From Paraflavitalea soli (lineage in GTDB: Bacteria > Bacteroidota > Bacteroidia > Chitinophagales > Chitinophagaceae): a DNA stretch of 64,000 nt. The DNA lies in NCBI RefSeq assembly GCF_003555545.1, contig NZ_CP032157.1:5398546-5462545 (forward strand). Reading direction: 5' to 3'. Under the pieces are notes generated by a model. It did not search any database. It saw nothing but the letters and a program-made list of their open reading frames with translations, and was not told where the DNA came from. This document shows positions 53,643 through 62,518 of this stretch, one piece after another; positions within the stretch are counted from its first letter, which is position 1; each line of letters opens with the position of its first letter. A program made the position numbers and the translations under genes.

Positions 53643-53894
53643 AGCAAAAGGTTTTTGAGATGTTACGAATAGTAGGCGGATAAGGTAATGCATTGGTGAG
53701 GACTCCTGCAATTCCAAAGCCAGCTCTTTTTAATGCCCCTTTAATAAAAATAGTTGCTTTCCGCTAATCCCTTGATTATGTGGTTTTCGTAAGTATCTCA
53801 AAGTCTCACCGGTAATCTGCCGGCTGGGATGTGCTTGCGTTAAGGAAGCCTTAGTAAGGATTCCTCATTAGATCATCACTCAAACTGTGCAACT

Positions 53895-54485
53895 ATGGAG
53901 AGCTTAGAAACAAACGTCAAGGGGTATGATTATGGTAAAACAGCCAAACCCTCGCCCATTACTTTGAAGGAGCTGGAATTGCTGAAGGCCACGGTATTGT
54001 TTTCACCGACCGATGAAGAGAACCTGCGCAAGGCCGGAGGGGTACTGATAGAGCAGGCAGATGCTATCATGGACATCTGGTATGAACTGATCGGCAGTCA
54101 TCCGCACCTGCTAATTTATTTTAGTAAGAATAATATGGCAAATCTGGAATATCTTACAGCCGTTCGGAAACGTTTTATACAATGGGTAAAAGACGTTTGC
54201 CTGCGGCCTTTTGATCAAGCCTGGCTGAATTATCAGCACGAGATTGCCCTGCGTCATCACAGTATTAAAAAGAACAAGACTGATGAAATAGAGGCTGCCC
54301 CTATTGTCCATTATCGCTATATTATCGCATTCATATATCCTATTACCGCTACCATCAAGCCACTGCTGGCCAATAAAGGGCATGCTCCGGAAGAAGTGGA
54401 AGCTATGCACCAGGCCTGGTTCAAGGCCATCGTACTCACGGTTACATTGTTGGCGTATCCTTATGTCCGTACCGGGGAATTTTAA
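53895..54485 (+). CDS. Protoglobin-domain protein
   Basis: 196 residues. All-helical haem-binding protoglobin fold. Candidate proximal His is H115 in LNYQHEIALRHHS, with aromatic residues around (IDWYELIGS-like IMDIWYELIG and YRYIIAFIYPI). Protoglobins bind O2, CO or NO and act as gas sensors. There is no attached signalling domain. It precedes the Cys-cluster MarR by 38 bp on the same strand, suggesting a joint redox or gas-response unit (inference). Confidence 0.85.
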   Translation: MESLETNVKGYDYGKTAKPSPITLKELELLKATVLFSPTDEENLRKAGGVLIEQADAIMDIWYELIGSHPHLLIYFSKNNMANLEYLTAVRKRFIQWVKDVCLRPFDQAWLNYQHEIALRHHSIKKNKTDEIEAAPIVHYRYIIAFIYPITATIKPLLANKGHAPEEVEAMHQAWFKAIVLTVTLLAYPYVRTGEF

Positions 54486-54523
54486 CCGGTTACCCGTCAA
54501 AAACCGGCTACACCTTATCGCTT

Positions 54524-55147
54524 ATGTCGTCATTTAACCCTGAACAGCATCTGATTAACAGCAACAGTAAGATCACCGCCTCCCTGGGAAAGATCTCGGA
54601 AGCATTCCGTGTATTGACCCAGGCCCAGGCGCAAAGTCATGGACTGAGCTCCACGCAGCTGCAGTTACTGCTCTTCATCAGGTTCCACCCCGATCCTCAA
54701 CATCGTAAGGCGGCCAATATGGCCAGGGAATTCAATGTGACCAAGGCCACGATCTCCGATTCTATAAAAGCGCTTGAACAAAAGGCATTGGTACAACGAC
54801 TCACGGATGCGAAGGACTCCCGCAGTTTTATTCTTTCATTGACGCCCAAAGGAGAGGAACTGGCGCTGGCCACTGAAAATTATACAGGCCCGATGGATGA
54901 AGCCGTGAATGGTTTGTTGCCGGAGCAGAAAGGTCATCTGATCCATGCCCTGTTTGACCTGATCTATCGCCTCAACCAGGCAGGTGTGGTATCTACGCAG
55001 CGCATGTGTTTTAATTGTAGTTACTATAGCGGCAACAGGAGGGATCAACATTATTGTAACCTCGTCAATGTAGCATTATTCGCAGATGACCTGAGGTTGG
55101 AGTGTGCGGAGTTTACGAAGAAGAAAGCTGCGAGCCACGAGCTGTGA
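54524..55147 (+). CDS. MarR-family regulator with C-terminal four-cysteine cluster
   Basis: 207 residues: a MarR winged helix (about 35-150; MAREFNVTKATISDSIKALE is the recognition helix) and a C-terminal tail with C162-x2-C165-x12-C178-x15-C194 (RMCFNCSYYSGNRRDQHYCN). The four Cys could hold zinc or an iron-sulfur cluster and sense redox state or NO. It follows the protoglobin gene. The final residues AASHEL and the TGA stop are built from the heptad array at 55127. Confidence 0.88.
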   Translation: MSSFNPEQHLINSNSKITASLGKISEAFRVLTQAQAQSHGLSSTQLQLLLFIRFHPDPQHRKAANMAREFNVTKATISDSIKALEQKALVQRLTDAKDSRSFILSLTPKGEELALATENYTGPMDEAVNGLLPEQKGHLIHALFDLIYRLNQAGVVSTQRMCFNCSYYSGNRRDQHYCNLVNVALFADDLRLECAEFTKKKAASHEL

Positions 55148-55161
55148 GCTGCGAGCAAATA
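55127..55161 (+). repeat. Heptad array, GCTGCGA type (5 units), inside a coding end
   Basis: GCTGCGA, GCCACGA, GCTGTGA, GCTGCGA, GCAAATA in 7-bp register. The second half of the first unit to the third unit encode the last residues and the stop (55145-55147) of the MarR gene. Confidence 0.88.
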
Positions 55162-55272
55162 CATTTTACGCAGCAAAGATGCGAGCCTTCTTCCAATGCC
55201 AGCTATACTTTCCTGAACTTAAAAAAAGCTTCGAGGCACAAGCTGAGACCCGCAACTGCTGCCGCGAATAAA

Positions 55273-55300
55273 AGCTCGAAGCTCACCGCTCGTAGCTATT
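55273..55300 (+). repeat. Heptad array, GCTCGAA type (4 units)
   Basis: GCTCGAA, GCTCACC, GCTCGTA, GCTATTT in 7-bp register, ending 2 bp before the stop of the convergent gene. Same unit type as at 14704-14738. Confidence 0.85.
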
Positions 55301-55302
55301 TT

Positions 55303-55959
55303 CTAACTCTTTTGCCTTGCCTTCATCGCATCGAGTACGCCTTGCTGGCGGGTAAGTTCTTCTGATTGTTTTTGCTGGTCGATCTTATTTTGCTCGAGTT
55401 TCAGCTGGAGGGCTTTTATCTTTTCCTCCAATTCTCTTCCTTCATCAATAAGCGACAGGTTCTTTTTGGTAGCTTTCTTCATTACTTCTTCCTGGGCCTG
55501 TATCTGTACAGCCAGGTGGTGGGATTCTACGGAGGGGGTAAGTTGGTTGAGGAATGCTTTGGCCTCATTGATCTTGTGCCGGTCTACGCCAGAACGTACA
55601 CCCACGTTTTCACTGGGCCGTCCTACCAGGAGGTATACGACGGTAATATCTTTTTCCTTACGGCTTTTGCGCTCTACTTTAAAATGCAGGTCATTCATCT
55701 CCACTTCCTCATCACTGAGTTTCATATTGCGGTAGATATCAAATCCCTTGCTTTTATCGCTTTTGCCGCCTTTTTTGGAAAAATGCTCGGCAATGGCAGC
55801 TTCTACTTCATCTACAGGGTAAGGCAATTCAATGACGGCGGCTATCTTATCGCCCTTCGTATGCTCTACTTTGCCTTCTGTAGCGACCACCTGAGCGTTG
55901 GCTTGGGTGCTGACCATGGCTGATACCAGGAGGATCAGCAGGGGTAAAATTCTCTTCAT
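55303..55959 (-). CDS. Secreted protein with C-terminal coiled coil, unassigned
   Basis: 218 residues. Signal peptide (MKRILPLLILLVSAMVSTQANA), a small alpha/beta part (KIAAVIELPYPVDEVEAAIA; FDIYRNMKLSDEEVEMNDLH) and a long C-terminal coiled coil (ELEEKIKALQLKLEQNKIDQ). Related proteins occur widely in Bacteroidota without known role. It is monocistronic and convergent with the MarR gene. Confidence 0.75.
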   Translation of the reverse strand: MKRILPLLILLVSAMVSTQANAQVVATEGKVEHTKGDKIAAVIELPYPVDEVEAAIAEHFSKKGGKSDKSKGFDIYRNMKLSDEEVEMNDLHFKVERKSRKEKDITVVYLLVGRPSENVGVRSGVDRHKINEAKAFLNQLTPSVESHHLAVQIQAQEEVMKKATKKNLSLIDEGRELEEKIKALQLKLEQNKIDQQKQSEELTRQQGVLDAMKARQKS

Positions 55960-56117
55960 TGTTGTTTATTTGTTATTAGATATATTCCTTAAAGCATAAA
56001 CGCTAAAACCCGGCGTTATACTATTTATAGGTCGCATGTGCATCAAAAAAGTTACCGGTCCGTCAACAAAAGCGGCTCCATTATGAGGTTTAACGATCAG
56101 TTTGTGGCGCTAACCCT

Positions 56118-56125
56118 TAATTTTG
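56118..56125 (+). promoter_or_regulatory. -7 box of the flippase promoter
   Basis: TAATTTTG matches TAnnTTTG 27 bp before the TTG start at 56153. No -33 TTTG is seen at the usual spacing. Confidence 0.45.
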
Positions 56126-56152
56126 GAACACAAAATCTAAATCCATCTTTAG

Positions 56153-57685
56153 TTGAGCATTAAGAAATTAGCAGGTCAAACAGTCTGGTATGGCATTCCC
56201 CGAATCGTCAGCAGGTTCCTCAACTTTGGCGTAAGCCTGCTGGGTTTTCGCTTGTTTGACCCCAACGGATCCTATCCCTACACACAGATCTATGCGGTGA
56301 TCCCTTTTTTGACGGTTCTCTTTACATATGGACTCGAAACAAGCTTCTTTCGTTTCGCGCAAACCCATAACCGGCAAAAATTATTTAATACGCTCAACCT
56401 GTCGATCTGGTTTACCACCATCCTGCTGACCCTTTTATTGTTCATTTTCAAAGGTCCGCTCACCCATTTTATTGAAATGGACAGCCATCCGGAGTTCGTG
56501 ACCTGGATGATCTGGATCGTGTTTTTTGATACGCTGTACACCATTCCCCTGGCCAAGTTGCGGCTGGAGGAGCGTCCCCGCATGTATGCTTTTGTCAATG
56601 TTTTCTCCATCCTGCTCAATATCCTCATCATTTTATTCTTTTATTATGTAGCCAAGCCGGCGCACGATTCGGGCGCCAATTCCTTCCTGGCGCTGCTGTA
56701 CAATCCGCGCATCGGCATCGGGTACTTCATTATTGCCAACCTGATAGCCAGCGCCGTTACCCTGCTGTTGCTGTACAAGGAGTTCAGGTCGTTTAAATTT
56801 CAGTTTGATAAAGGGCTGTGGAAAGAAGTGATGCATTACTCCTATCCCCTGATCATTGTGGGCTTTGGCGGTATGATCAATGAAATGCTGAGCCGGGTGA
56901 TCTACCGGAAGGTGCTGGTGGAACAATATGCAGGGCAGGCTGAGTTTGAGCTGGGGGTATTTGGGGCCAATTACAAGCTGGCAGTACTGATCACCATTTT
57001 TATACAGATCTTCCGCATGGCGGCGGAGCCTTTTTTCTTCAACCAGTCGAGAAATGACGGGGCGCAGAAAATGTATGCCCGGATCATGAAATTGTTTGTG
57101 ATCGCCTGTTGTTTCATGTTCCTGATCATTTCCTTAAACCTGCAGTTCTGGAAAGGATTGATCGCTGCCAAACATCCGGAATACGCGCAAGCCATCCACG
57201 TGGTGCCTATTCTTTCCATGGCCAGTATTTTCCTGGGCATTTATTACAACCTGTCGATCTGGTACAAGCTCACCAACCGCAATATGACGGGCGCCTGGGT
57301 CACGATTGGCGGGGCCATCATTACCATCGTGCTGAATATTGCCCTCATTCCCCGTTTTCATTACAACGGCGCTGCCTGGGCCACCTTCCTGTGTTATGCA
57401 TTTATGATGGTGATCAGCTACCAACAGGGCCAAAAATATTATCCCATCCCCTATGCCCGCAAAAAGCTCATCACCTACCTGGTGATCGTATCACTTTTCT
57501 ATATTATTCATGAATACCTCATTGCCTCCCACCTGCCTAAAAAAGATAAGGATTGGACGGGCATATCTTACCTGGTGTATTACGGTTCCTCCCTGGTCTT
57601 TTTTGGCCTGTTTACCTGGCTGATCGTGAAAGTGGAGAAAAAGGAAATGCAGAAGCTGCCCTTTATCGGCAAATACTTTAACTGA
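56153..57685 (+). CDS. Polysaccharide (O-antigen/lipid II) flippase, MOP superfamily
   Basis: 510 residues with about 14 membrane helices. N-terminal SIKKLAGQTVWYGIPRIVSR, the conserved Glu/Arg in YGLETSFFRFAQ, and FGANYKLAVLITIFIQIFRM are typical of MOP/Wzx-type flippases. The start is TTG 56153 because the first ATG would lose helix 1. It flips lipid-linked sugars across the inner membrane. The partner genes are not visible here. Confidence 0.9.
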   Translation: MSIKKLAGQTVWYGIPRIVSRFLNFGVSLLGFRLFDPNGSYPYTQIYAVIPFLTVLFTYGLETSFFRFAQTHNRQKLFNTLNLSIWFTTILLTLLLFIFKGPLTHFIEMDSHPEFVTWMIWIVFFDTLYTIPLAKLRLEERPRMYAFVNVFSILLNILIILFFYYVAKPAHDSGANSFLALLYNPRIGIGYFIIANLIASAVTLLLLYKEFRSFKFQFDKGLWKEVMHYSYPLIIVGFGGMINEMLSRVIYRKVLVEQYAGQAEFELGVFGANYKLAVLITIFIQIFRMAAEPFFFNQSRNDGAQKMYARIMKLFVIACCFMFLIISLNLQFWKGLIAAKHPEYAQAIHVVPILSMASIFLGIYYNLSIWYKLTNRNMTGAWVTIGGAIITIVLNIALIPRFHYNGAAWATFLCYAFMMVISYQQGQKYYPIPYARKKLITYLVIVSLFYIIHEYLIASHLPKKDKDWTGISYLVYYGSSLVFFGLFTWLIVKVEKKEMQKLPFIGKYFN

Positions 57686-57790
57686 GGATATGACTTTTTG
57701 TCACCAGTCGAAATAGTAAAATGAAGGGAGTATACCCGTAGACCAGCCGCAGATCTAAGATAGATTTGCCATAGTTTAGCCGGGGTTCAC

Positions 57791-57845
57791 GTAAACTGAA
57801 CATAAACTTAAAGTAAACCGGAAGTAAACTTGAAGTAAAGTGAAA
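57791..57845 (+). repeat. 11-bp tandem repeat (5 units), GTAAACTTGAA type
   Basis: GTAAACTGAAC, ATAAACTTAAA, GTAAACCGGAA, GTAAACTTGAA, GTAAAGTGAAA in exact 11-bp register. The remaining gap 57686-58022 holds nothing else recognisable. It lies between convergent genes. Confidence 0.85.
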
Positions 57846-58022
57846 AGGCGTTTTTGTAGGTAAAAGCGTGATTAGCCCCTTTTAAGCAGGCAGAAGCACC
57901 CGCAGGGAAACACGCCGCCAATATCCACTTGTTATCATTTATCATATACAAGTAAGCTACCGAAAATATGCCAATTTGACAAATATTTATCCATGTATTT
58001 AGCTATTCAATAACTTCTCAAT

Positions 58023-58664
58023 TCACCCCCTCACAAAAGGGTTTTGCCTCTTCTCCTCGCCAATCGTGGTTTCGGGTCCGTGGCCATTGTACACGAGGGT
58101 TTCGTCGGGCAGGGTATACAGCTGCTCCCGGATGCTGCGGGCCAGGGTATCGAAATCGCCCCCGGGAAGGTCGGTGCGGCCGATGCCGCGGCGGAACAAA
58201 ACATCCCCACTCACGATAAAATGCTGTTCGGGACAATAAAAACTGATATGGCCGGGAGAATGACCCGGTGTAAACAGGATAATGAACCTATCTTCACCCA
58301 ACCGAACGGTATCACCTTCACGTAAATAGATGAGGTCGCCTTTATAATTATCGAAGGGCAACCCCCAATTTAACCCGAACGTAGGGCCAAAGTCGAGTAC
58401 TACTTTTTCTTTTTCGTGCAGGTGTAAGGTTAACCCCCAGGTATCGTGAACAAATTTGTTACCGAATATATGATCGAGGTGACAATGGGTATTTAACAAA
58501 TATTTAGGGGTAAGGCCGGTTTCCTCAATGAATTCTTTTAATTCATTGCGTTCATTGCCAAAGTAACAACCGGGATCGATTATGCAACATTCGTCCTGTT
58601 CATTATAAATTACATAGGTATTTTCCTGGAGAGGACTGAAGGGAAATTGTTTTACTGTAAGCAT
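58023..58664 (-). CDS. Metallo-beta-lactamase-fold hydrolase (glyoxalase II-like)
   Basis: 213 residues. Metal motif THCHLDH (about 58-64), LFTPGHSPGHISFYCPEQHF and VSGDVLFRRGIGRTDLPGGD, then YNGHGPETTIGEEKR. The family acts on thioesters or similar; glyoxalase II activity is possible but not shown. It is transcribed divergently from the large outer-membrane protein gene. Confidence 0.92.
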   Translation of the reverse strand: MLTVKQFPFSPLQENTYVIYNEQDECCIIDPGCYFGNERNELKEFIEETGLTPKYLLNTHCHLDHIFGNKFVHDTWGLTLHLHEKEKVVLDFGPTFGLNWGLPFDNYKGDLIYLREGDTVRLGEDRFIILFTPGHSPGHISFYCPEQHFIVSGDVLFRRGIGRTDLPGGDFDTLARSIREQLYTLPDETLVYNGHGPETTIGEEKRQNPFVRG

Positions 58665-58747
58665 ATAGGGTAACTGATTTAGGCCAATTGATTTTTTTTT
58701 ACCCGGTAACAGGGTTTGTTTTAACTTTAAAACATTAATGACAGGCT

Positions 58748-61700
58748 ATGCAATTTCAACAGATTAAGCCATTTACAAAAGTACTTTTTGGTTTCCTGCT
58801 TTCCGTACTGCTTTTGCACATGGATGTGAGTGCCCAGGTGAATACAGTAGAGTTTGGTAAAAACCGGGTTCAGTATCGAAAATTCAAATGGGAATACTAC
58901 CAATCCACCAATTTCAACACTTACTTCTACGAAAATGGCAAAACCATTGCCAACTACGTACTCCAGATTGCGGAGGAAGAATTACCGGCTATTGAGCAAT
59001 TTGTAGAATACGGGCTGCAACGCCGGGCCAATATCATTATTTACAACAACTTCAATGAGCTGGAGCAATCCAACATCGGGCTCAACCTCGATTGGCAAAC
59101 CACGGGTGGCATCACCAAGCTGGTCAACAATAAAATGATCGTTTACTTCAATGGGGACCATGCGGATCTGCGCAGGCAGGTGCGCCAGGGAATTGCCAAG
59201 ATATTGGTAGACAATATCCTGTTTGGGGATGATCTGGGTGAGATTGCTGCCAACCAGGCTTTGCTCGACCTGCCCAAGTGGCTGGTAGATGGTTATGTAG
59301 ATTATGTGGCGGAAGACTGGAATACCACGCTGGACGATCAGTTGAAATCGACGCTGATGTCGGCCGAATACAAGAATTTTTACCAGTTTGCCTTTGAAAA
59401 GCCCTTGCTGGCTGGTCATGCTTTCTGGTACTATATAGCGGAGAAGTATAAGAAAGAGAACGTCACTTATTTCCTGTACCTCGCCCGTGTGTACCGCAAC
59501 CTCAACAGTGCTTCGCAGCGCATTTGTAAAAAGAAGTTCAAGGATGTGCTGAAGGATTTCATGGAACAGATGTCGGAGAAATATTACAAAGACATAACAG
59601 GTCGCCGCAATGCCCCCAAGGGCAATGTGATCCTCACAGAAGATGTGACCCATAACCGTGATTATATCCGGTTTACGCCCAACCCGGCTCCCCGCAGCCA
59701 AACCTATGCGGTGGTGGAGTACGTAAAGGGACAAAACCAGGTGGTATTATATGAGAACTTTGTAGACAGAAGGGTATTGCTGAGAAATGGCGTGCGCTCC
59801 TTCGACAACGAGGTGAACCCCAGCTATCCCCTGTTGTTCTGGGATGGGAAGGGCACGCGCCTGGCCTGTATCTATTGGGAGAAAGGCAAGGTGCAGCTGT
59901 TTGTATATGACCTGCTGAAACATTACAAACCGGTAAAACAGGAGATCACGCACTTTGAGCAGATCACGAGTGCGAGCTTTATGCTCAACTCCAATACGAT
60001 CTTAATGAGTGCGGTACGCAAGGGCCAGCCGGATATCTTTATCTACAAAATTCAGGAAGATACGTATGAGCAGGTGACGAATGATTCTTATGCCGACCTG
60101 GACGCTTCTTTTGTAGCATTCCCTAATAAAACGGGTATCATCTTCTCTTCCAATCGCCCCAATGCCACTGCACTGGGCCGCGATACAGGGGTAGCTACCA
60201 ATAAGTACAATATCTTCCTGACAGATACTTACAATAAAAGTGAGTTCCGGCAAATTACGCAGCTCAGCCACATGAAGTACGGTAATGCCCGCTATCCTTT
60301 GCAATACAATACTTCGCACTTCACCTTCATCAGTGATGAGACGGGGATCAACAACCGTTTCGCCGGCTTCTTTACCACCAAAAGAGCAGGGCTCGACAGT
60401 GTGTACATAGTAGGTGATGAAGTACTGCGCAATCCCAGCGACCAGGAACTGGATTCCACGCTGAAAACCTGGGGCAAGCAGGCACCGGATTCTGTATTTG
60501 CCTATTCGGTTACAAACGACTCGTCTTTCGTATTCCCCATCACCAATTATCAAAGTGGGCTGGTGGAAACGAAAGCTGCCGGCGATAATGGCCAGATAAG
60601 TGAAGTAAGACAGGAAGGCGACCTGAAACTGGTGTACAGGCTGAAGGTGGACCAGAATGCTTTGCAACGACGCAATGTAAACCCCAAGCCTACGGACTAC
60701 CGTCGTAAAACGATTGCCAACGCCAAACTGGCCGGAGGCCGCGATATGCAAACGATCATTCCGGGTGATACGGCTGTCAAAAGAAAGGGGGACGCTTTCG
60801 AAACAGGATTTGAACCGGAAAAGGCAGATTCGACTAAAAAACCAGCTACAACTATTATAGACCCATTCCAGGAACCTGTGGAGGAAAAAGAGTCGGTGCT
60901 CAAAAAGGTGAAGCAGTTTCCATACCGCTTGAAATTCTCCATGGATAATTTCTCCGGCGGCTTTAACAACGATGTATTGGTAACCCGTTACCAACCCTAT
61001 ACAGGGGCACTTCCCATTCAGTTGCAAAGCGGCGGCGCCTTCAATGGTATGTTGAAAGCTTCTGTGTTTGATCTGTTTGAGGACATTCGCTTTACCGGCG
61101 CCATCCGTCTTCCGCTGATCGGTGGCGGCGGCGGCGGCGTGAGTGTAGGCAATCAAGGCACCACTATTTTCACGCCCGTCAATCAGTCATTGTTTGATGG
61201 TGGCGGCGAATGGTTTGCCCGGATTGATTACCTCAAAAAGAAGATAGATTACTCATTGGTGTATTACCGCAAAACGGAGATCGGTGGTGTACAATATCAA
61301 TCGGGCAACGTGATCAATGTGTATGAAGGCAAATCATACAGCAACCTGTACCAGGGTATCCTCAAACTGCCACTTGATAAGGTACGCAGCCTCCGCTTCT
61401 CTGCCGGTATCCGTATGGACCGTGTAACCGTGCGCGGAACGCAGTTTGATACGGTGACGCTCAAAGCGCCGGATATCAATAAACAAACCTATTTCGTATC
61501 GCGCATCGAATGGGTGCATGACAATACGCTGCAAAAGGCCATGAACATCCTGAATGGCGCCCGCTATAAGATCTATATGGATATCAATGCGCAGGTGAAT
61601 GAGCCTAAAGAAGGTCTTGTGAAACCCGGCCGCATGATGTTTAACATTGGGTTTGATGGTCGTATCTACAAACCCATCTACCGCAACTTCATTTGGGCTG

Positions 61701-62257
61701 GTCGTGTAGCCGGCGATTTCTCCTGGGGCAATGAAAAGGTGATCTATTACCTGGGTGGTGTAGATGGCTGGATGTTCCCTAAATACAACAGTGAACCCCG
61801 TCCCGATCCTTCTAATGATTATGCTTATCAGTCAACCGCTGTTAACCTGCGGGGCTTCAAACAGAACCTTACGAATGGTAACAACAATGTGATCCTCAAC
61901 AGTGAGTTCCGGTTCCCCATATTCAGTACGCTGATCAACCGGCCAATCAACAATGCCTTCCTGCGCAACTTCCAGCTGGTCCAATTCTTCGACCTGGGTA
62001 ATGCCTGGAATGGTGACCTGTTTGATGGCCTGAAGAATTTCGAGCGTCCTCAACAGCTTTACCCCGATGATCCCAATGATCCTACTGTAACCGTAAGGAT
62101 CAAAGCGGGTGGCATTGGTCCTTTTGCCGGAGGCTATGGTTTTGGTGTACGCAGTATGCTGCTGGGTTATTTCCTCCGCCTCGATACGGGCTGGGAAATG
62201 AATGGTTTCTTCAAAGGCAAACCAGTATTGCATTTTGCCATGGGAGTGGACTTCTAA
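58748..62257 (+). CDS. Large outer membrane protein: peptidase-MA-like part, PD40/TolB-like propeller and BamA-like barrel
   Basis: 1169 residues. Signal peptide (to SAQ). Residues about 40-260 resemble a peptidase-MA domain (NIIIYNNFNELEQSNIGLNL; WLVDGYVDYVAEDW) without HExxH. Then a PD40/TolB-like propeller (about 300-650; LFWDGKGTRLACIYWEKGKV; GIIFSSNRPNATALGRD), a charged linker, and a C-terminal Omp85/surface-antigen-type barrel (about 760-1169; FIWAGRVAGDFSWGNEKVIY; ending VLHFAMGVDF). The role is unknown: surface assembly, adhesion or degraded protease are options. It has its own terminator. Confidence 0.8.
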   Translation: MQFQQIKPFTKVLFGFLLSVLLLHMDVSAQVNTVEFGKNRVQYRKFKWEYYQSTNFNTYFYENGKTIANYVLQIAEEELPAIEQFVEYGLQRRANIIIYNNFNELEQSNIGLNLDWQTTGGITKLVNNKMIVYFNGDHADLRRQVRQGIAKILVDNILFGDDLGEIAANQALLDLPKWLVDGYVDYVAEDWNTTLDDQLKSTLMSAEYKNFYQFAFEKPLLAGHAFWYYIAEKYKKENVTYFLYLARVYRNLNSASQRICKKKFKDVLKDFMEQMSEKYYKDITGRRNAPKGNVILTEDVTHNRDYIRFTPNPAPRSQTYAVVEYVKGQNQVVLYENFVDRRVLLRNGVRSFDNEVNPSYPLLFWDGKGTRLACIYWEKGKVQLFVYDLLKHYKPVKQEITHFEQITSASFMLNSNTILMSAVRKGQPDIFIYKIQEDTYEQVTNDSYADLDASFVAFPNKTGIIFSSNRPNATALGRDTGVATNKYNIFLTDTYNKSEFRQITQLSHMKYGNARYPLQYNTSHFTFISDETGINNRFAGFFTTKRAGLDSVYIVGDEVLRNPSDQELDSTLKTWGKQAPDSVFAYSVTNDSSFVFPITNYQSGLVETKAAGDNGQISEVRQEGDLKLVYRLKVDQNALQRRNVNPKPTDYRRKTIANAKLAGGRDMQTIIPGDTAVKRKGDAFETGFEPEKADSTKKPATTIIDPFQEPVEEKESVLKKVKQFPYRLKFSMDNFSGGFNNDVLVTRYQPYTGALPIQLQSGGAFNGMLKASVFDLFEDIRFTGAIRLPLIGGGGGGVSVGNQGTTIFTPVNQSLFDGGGEWFARIDYLKKKIDYSLVYYRKTEIGGVQYQSGNVINVYEGKSYSNLYQGILKLPLDKVRSLRFSAGIRMDRVTVRGTQFDTVTLKAPDINKQTYFVSRIEWVHDNTLQKAMNILNGARYKIYMDINAQVNEPKEGLVKPGRMMFNIGFDGRIYKPIYRNFIWAGRVAGDFSWGNEKVIYYLGGVDGWMFPKYNSEPRPDPSNDYAYQSTAVNLRGFKQNLTNGNNNVILNSEFRFPIFSTLINRPINNAFLRNFQLVQFFDLGNAWNGDLFDGLKNFERPQQLYPDDPNDPTVTVRIKAGGIGPFAGGYGFGVRSMLLGYFLRLDTGWEMNGFFKGKPVLHFAMGVDF

Positions 62258-62261
62258 TCGC

Positions 62262-62285
62262 GGATTAGAGGATTAGAATTGATTT
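62262..62285 (+). repeat. Short 8-bp repeat GGATTAGA (2 clear units)
   Basis: GGATTAGA GGATTAGA ATTGATTT, just after the stop of the large outer-membrane protein gene. Too short to be more than a hint. Confidence 0.4.
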
Positions 62286-62310
62286 CGATGATTTAAAATA
62301 CAGCACTACA

Positions 62311-62349
62311 AATGGCAAGAGGCTACCGGATTGGTAGCCTCTTGCCATT
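62311..62349 (+). terminator. Terminator of the large outer-membrane protein gene
   Basis: Perfect 17-bp stem (62311-62327 with 62333-62349; AATGGCAAGAGGCTACC on the left), 5-nt loop, ending in ATTTAT. Confidence 0.88.
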
Positions 62350-62397
62350 TATAACATCTGCGAAATCAGCATAATCCATTAATCAGTGATTAAAAAA

Positions 62398-62419
62398 GGC
62401 GTCGTAAGAATACGACGCC
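62398..62419 (-). terminator. Second hairpin between convergent genes
   Basis: GGCGTCGTA (62398-62406) pairs with TACGACGCC (62411-62419); on the minus strand it is followed by TTTTTT. It terminates transcripts from the DUF1361/dgkA side. Confidence 0.8.
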
Positions 62420-62482
62420 GTGTCCAACTTAAACCAACCGTCATATATGGAAGGGTATAACGGGCATATTTGCTTAGGGCGG

Positions 62483-62518
62483 AAAGGTGGGTCGCCTTTC
62501 AAAGGCGGCTCACCTTTT
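62483..62518 (-). terminator. REP-like hairpin, fourth copy, at the DUF1361 gene end
   Basis: AAAGGTGGGTCGCCTTT (62483-62499) pairs with AAAGGCGGCTCACCTTTT (62501-62518). It overlaps the first two bases of the stop codon (62517-62519) of the DUF1361 gene. Confidence 0.85.

Noticed and set aside
60002-61156. 384-codon minus-strand frame inside the large outer-membrane protein gene
   Set aside because: Antisense shadow; the plus-strand protein has clear domains and signal peptide.
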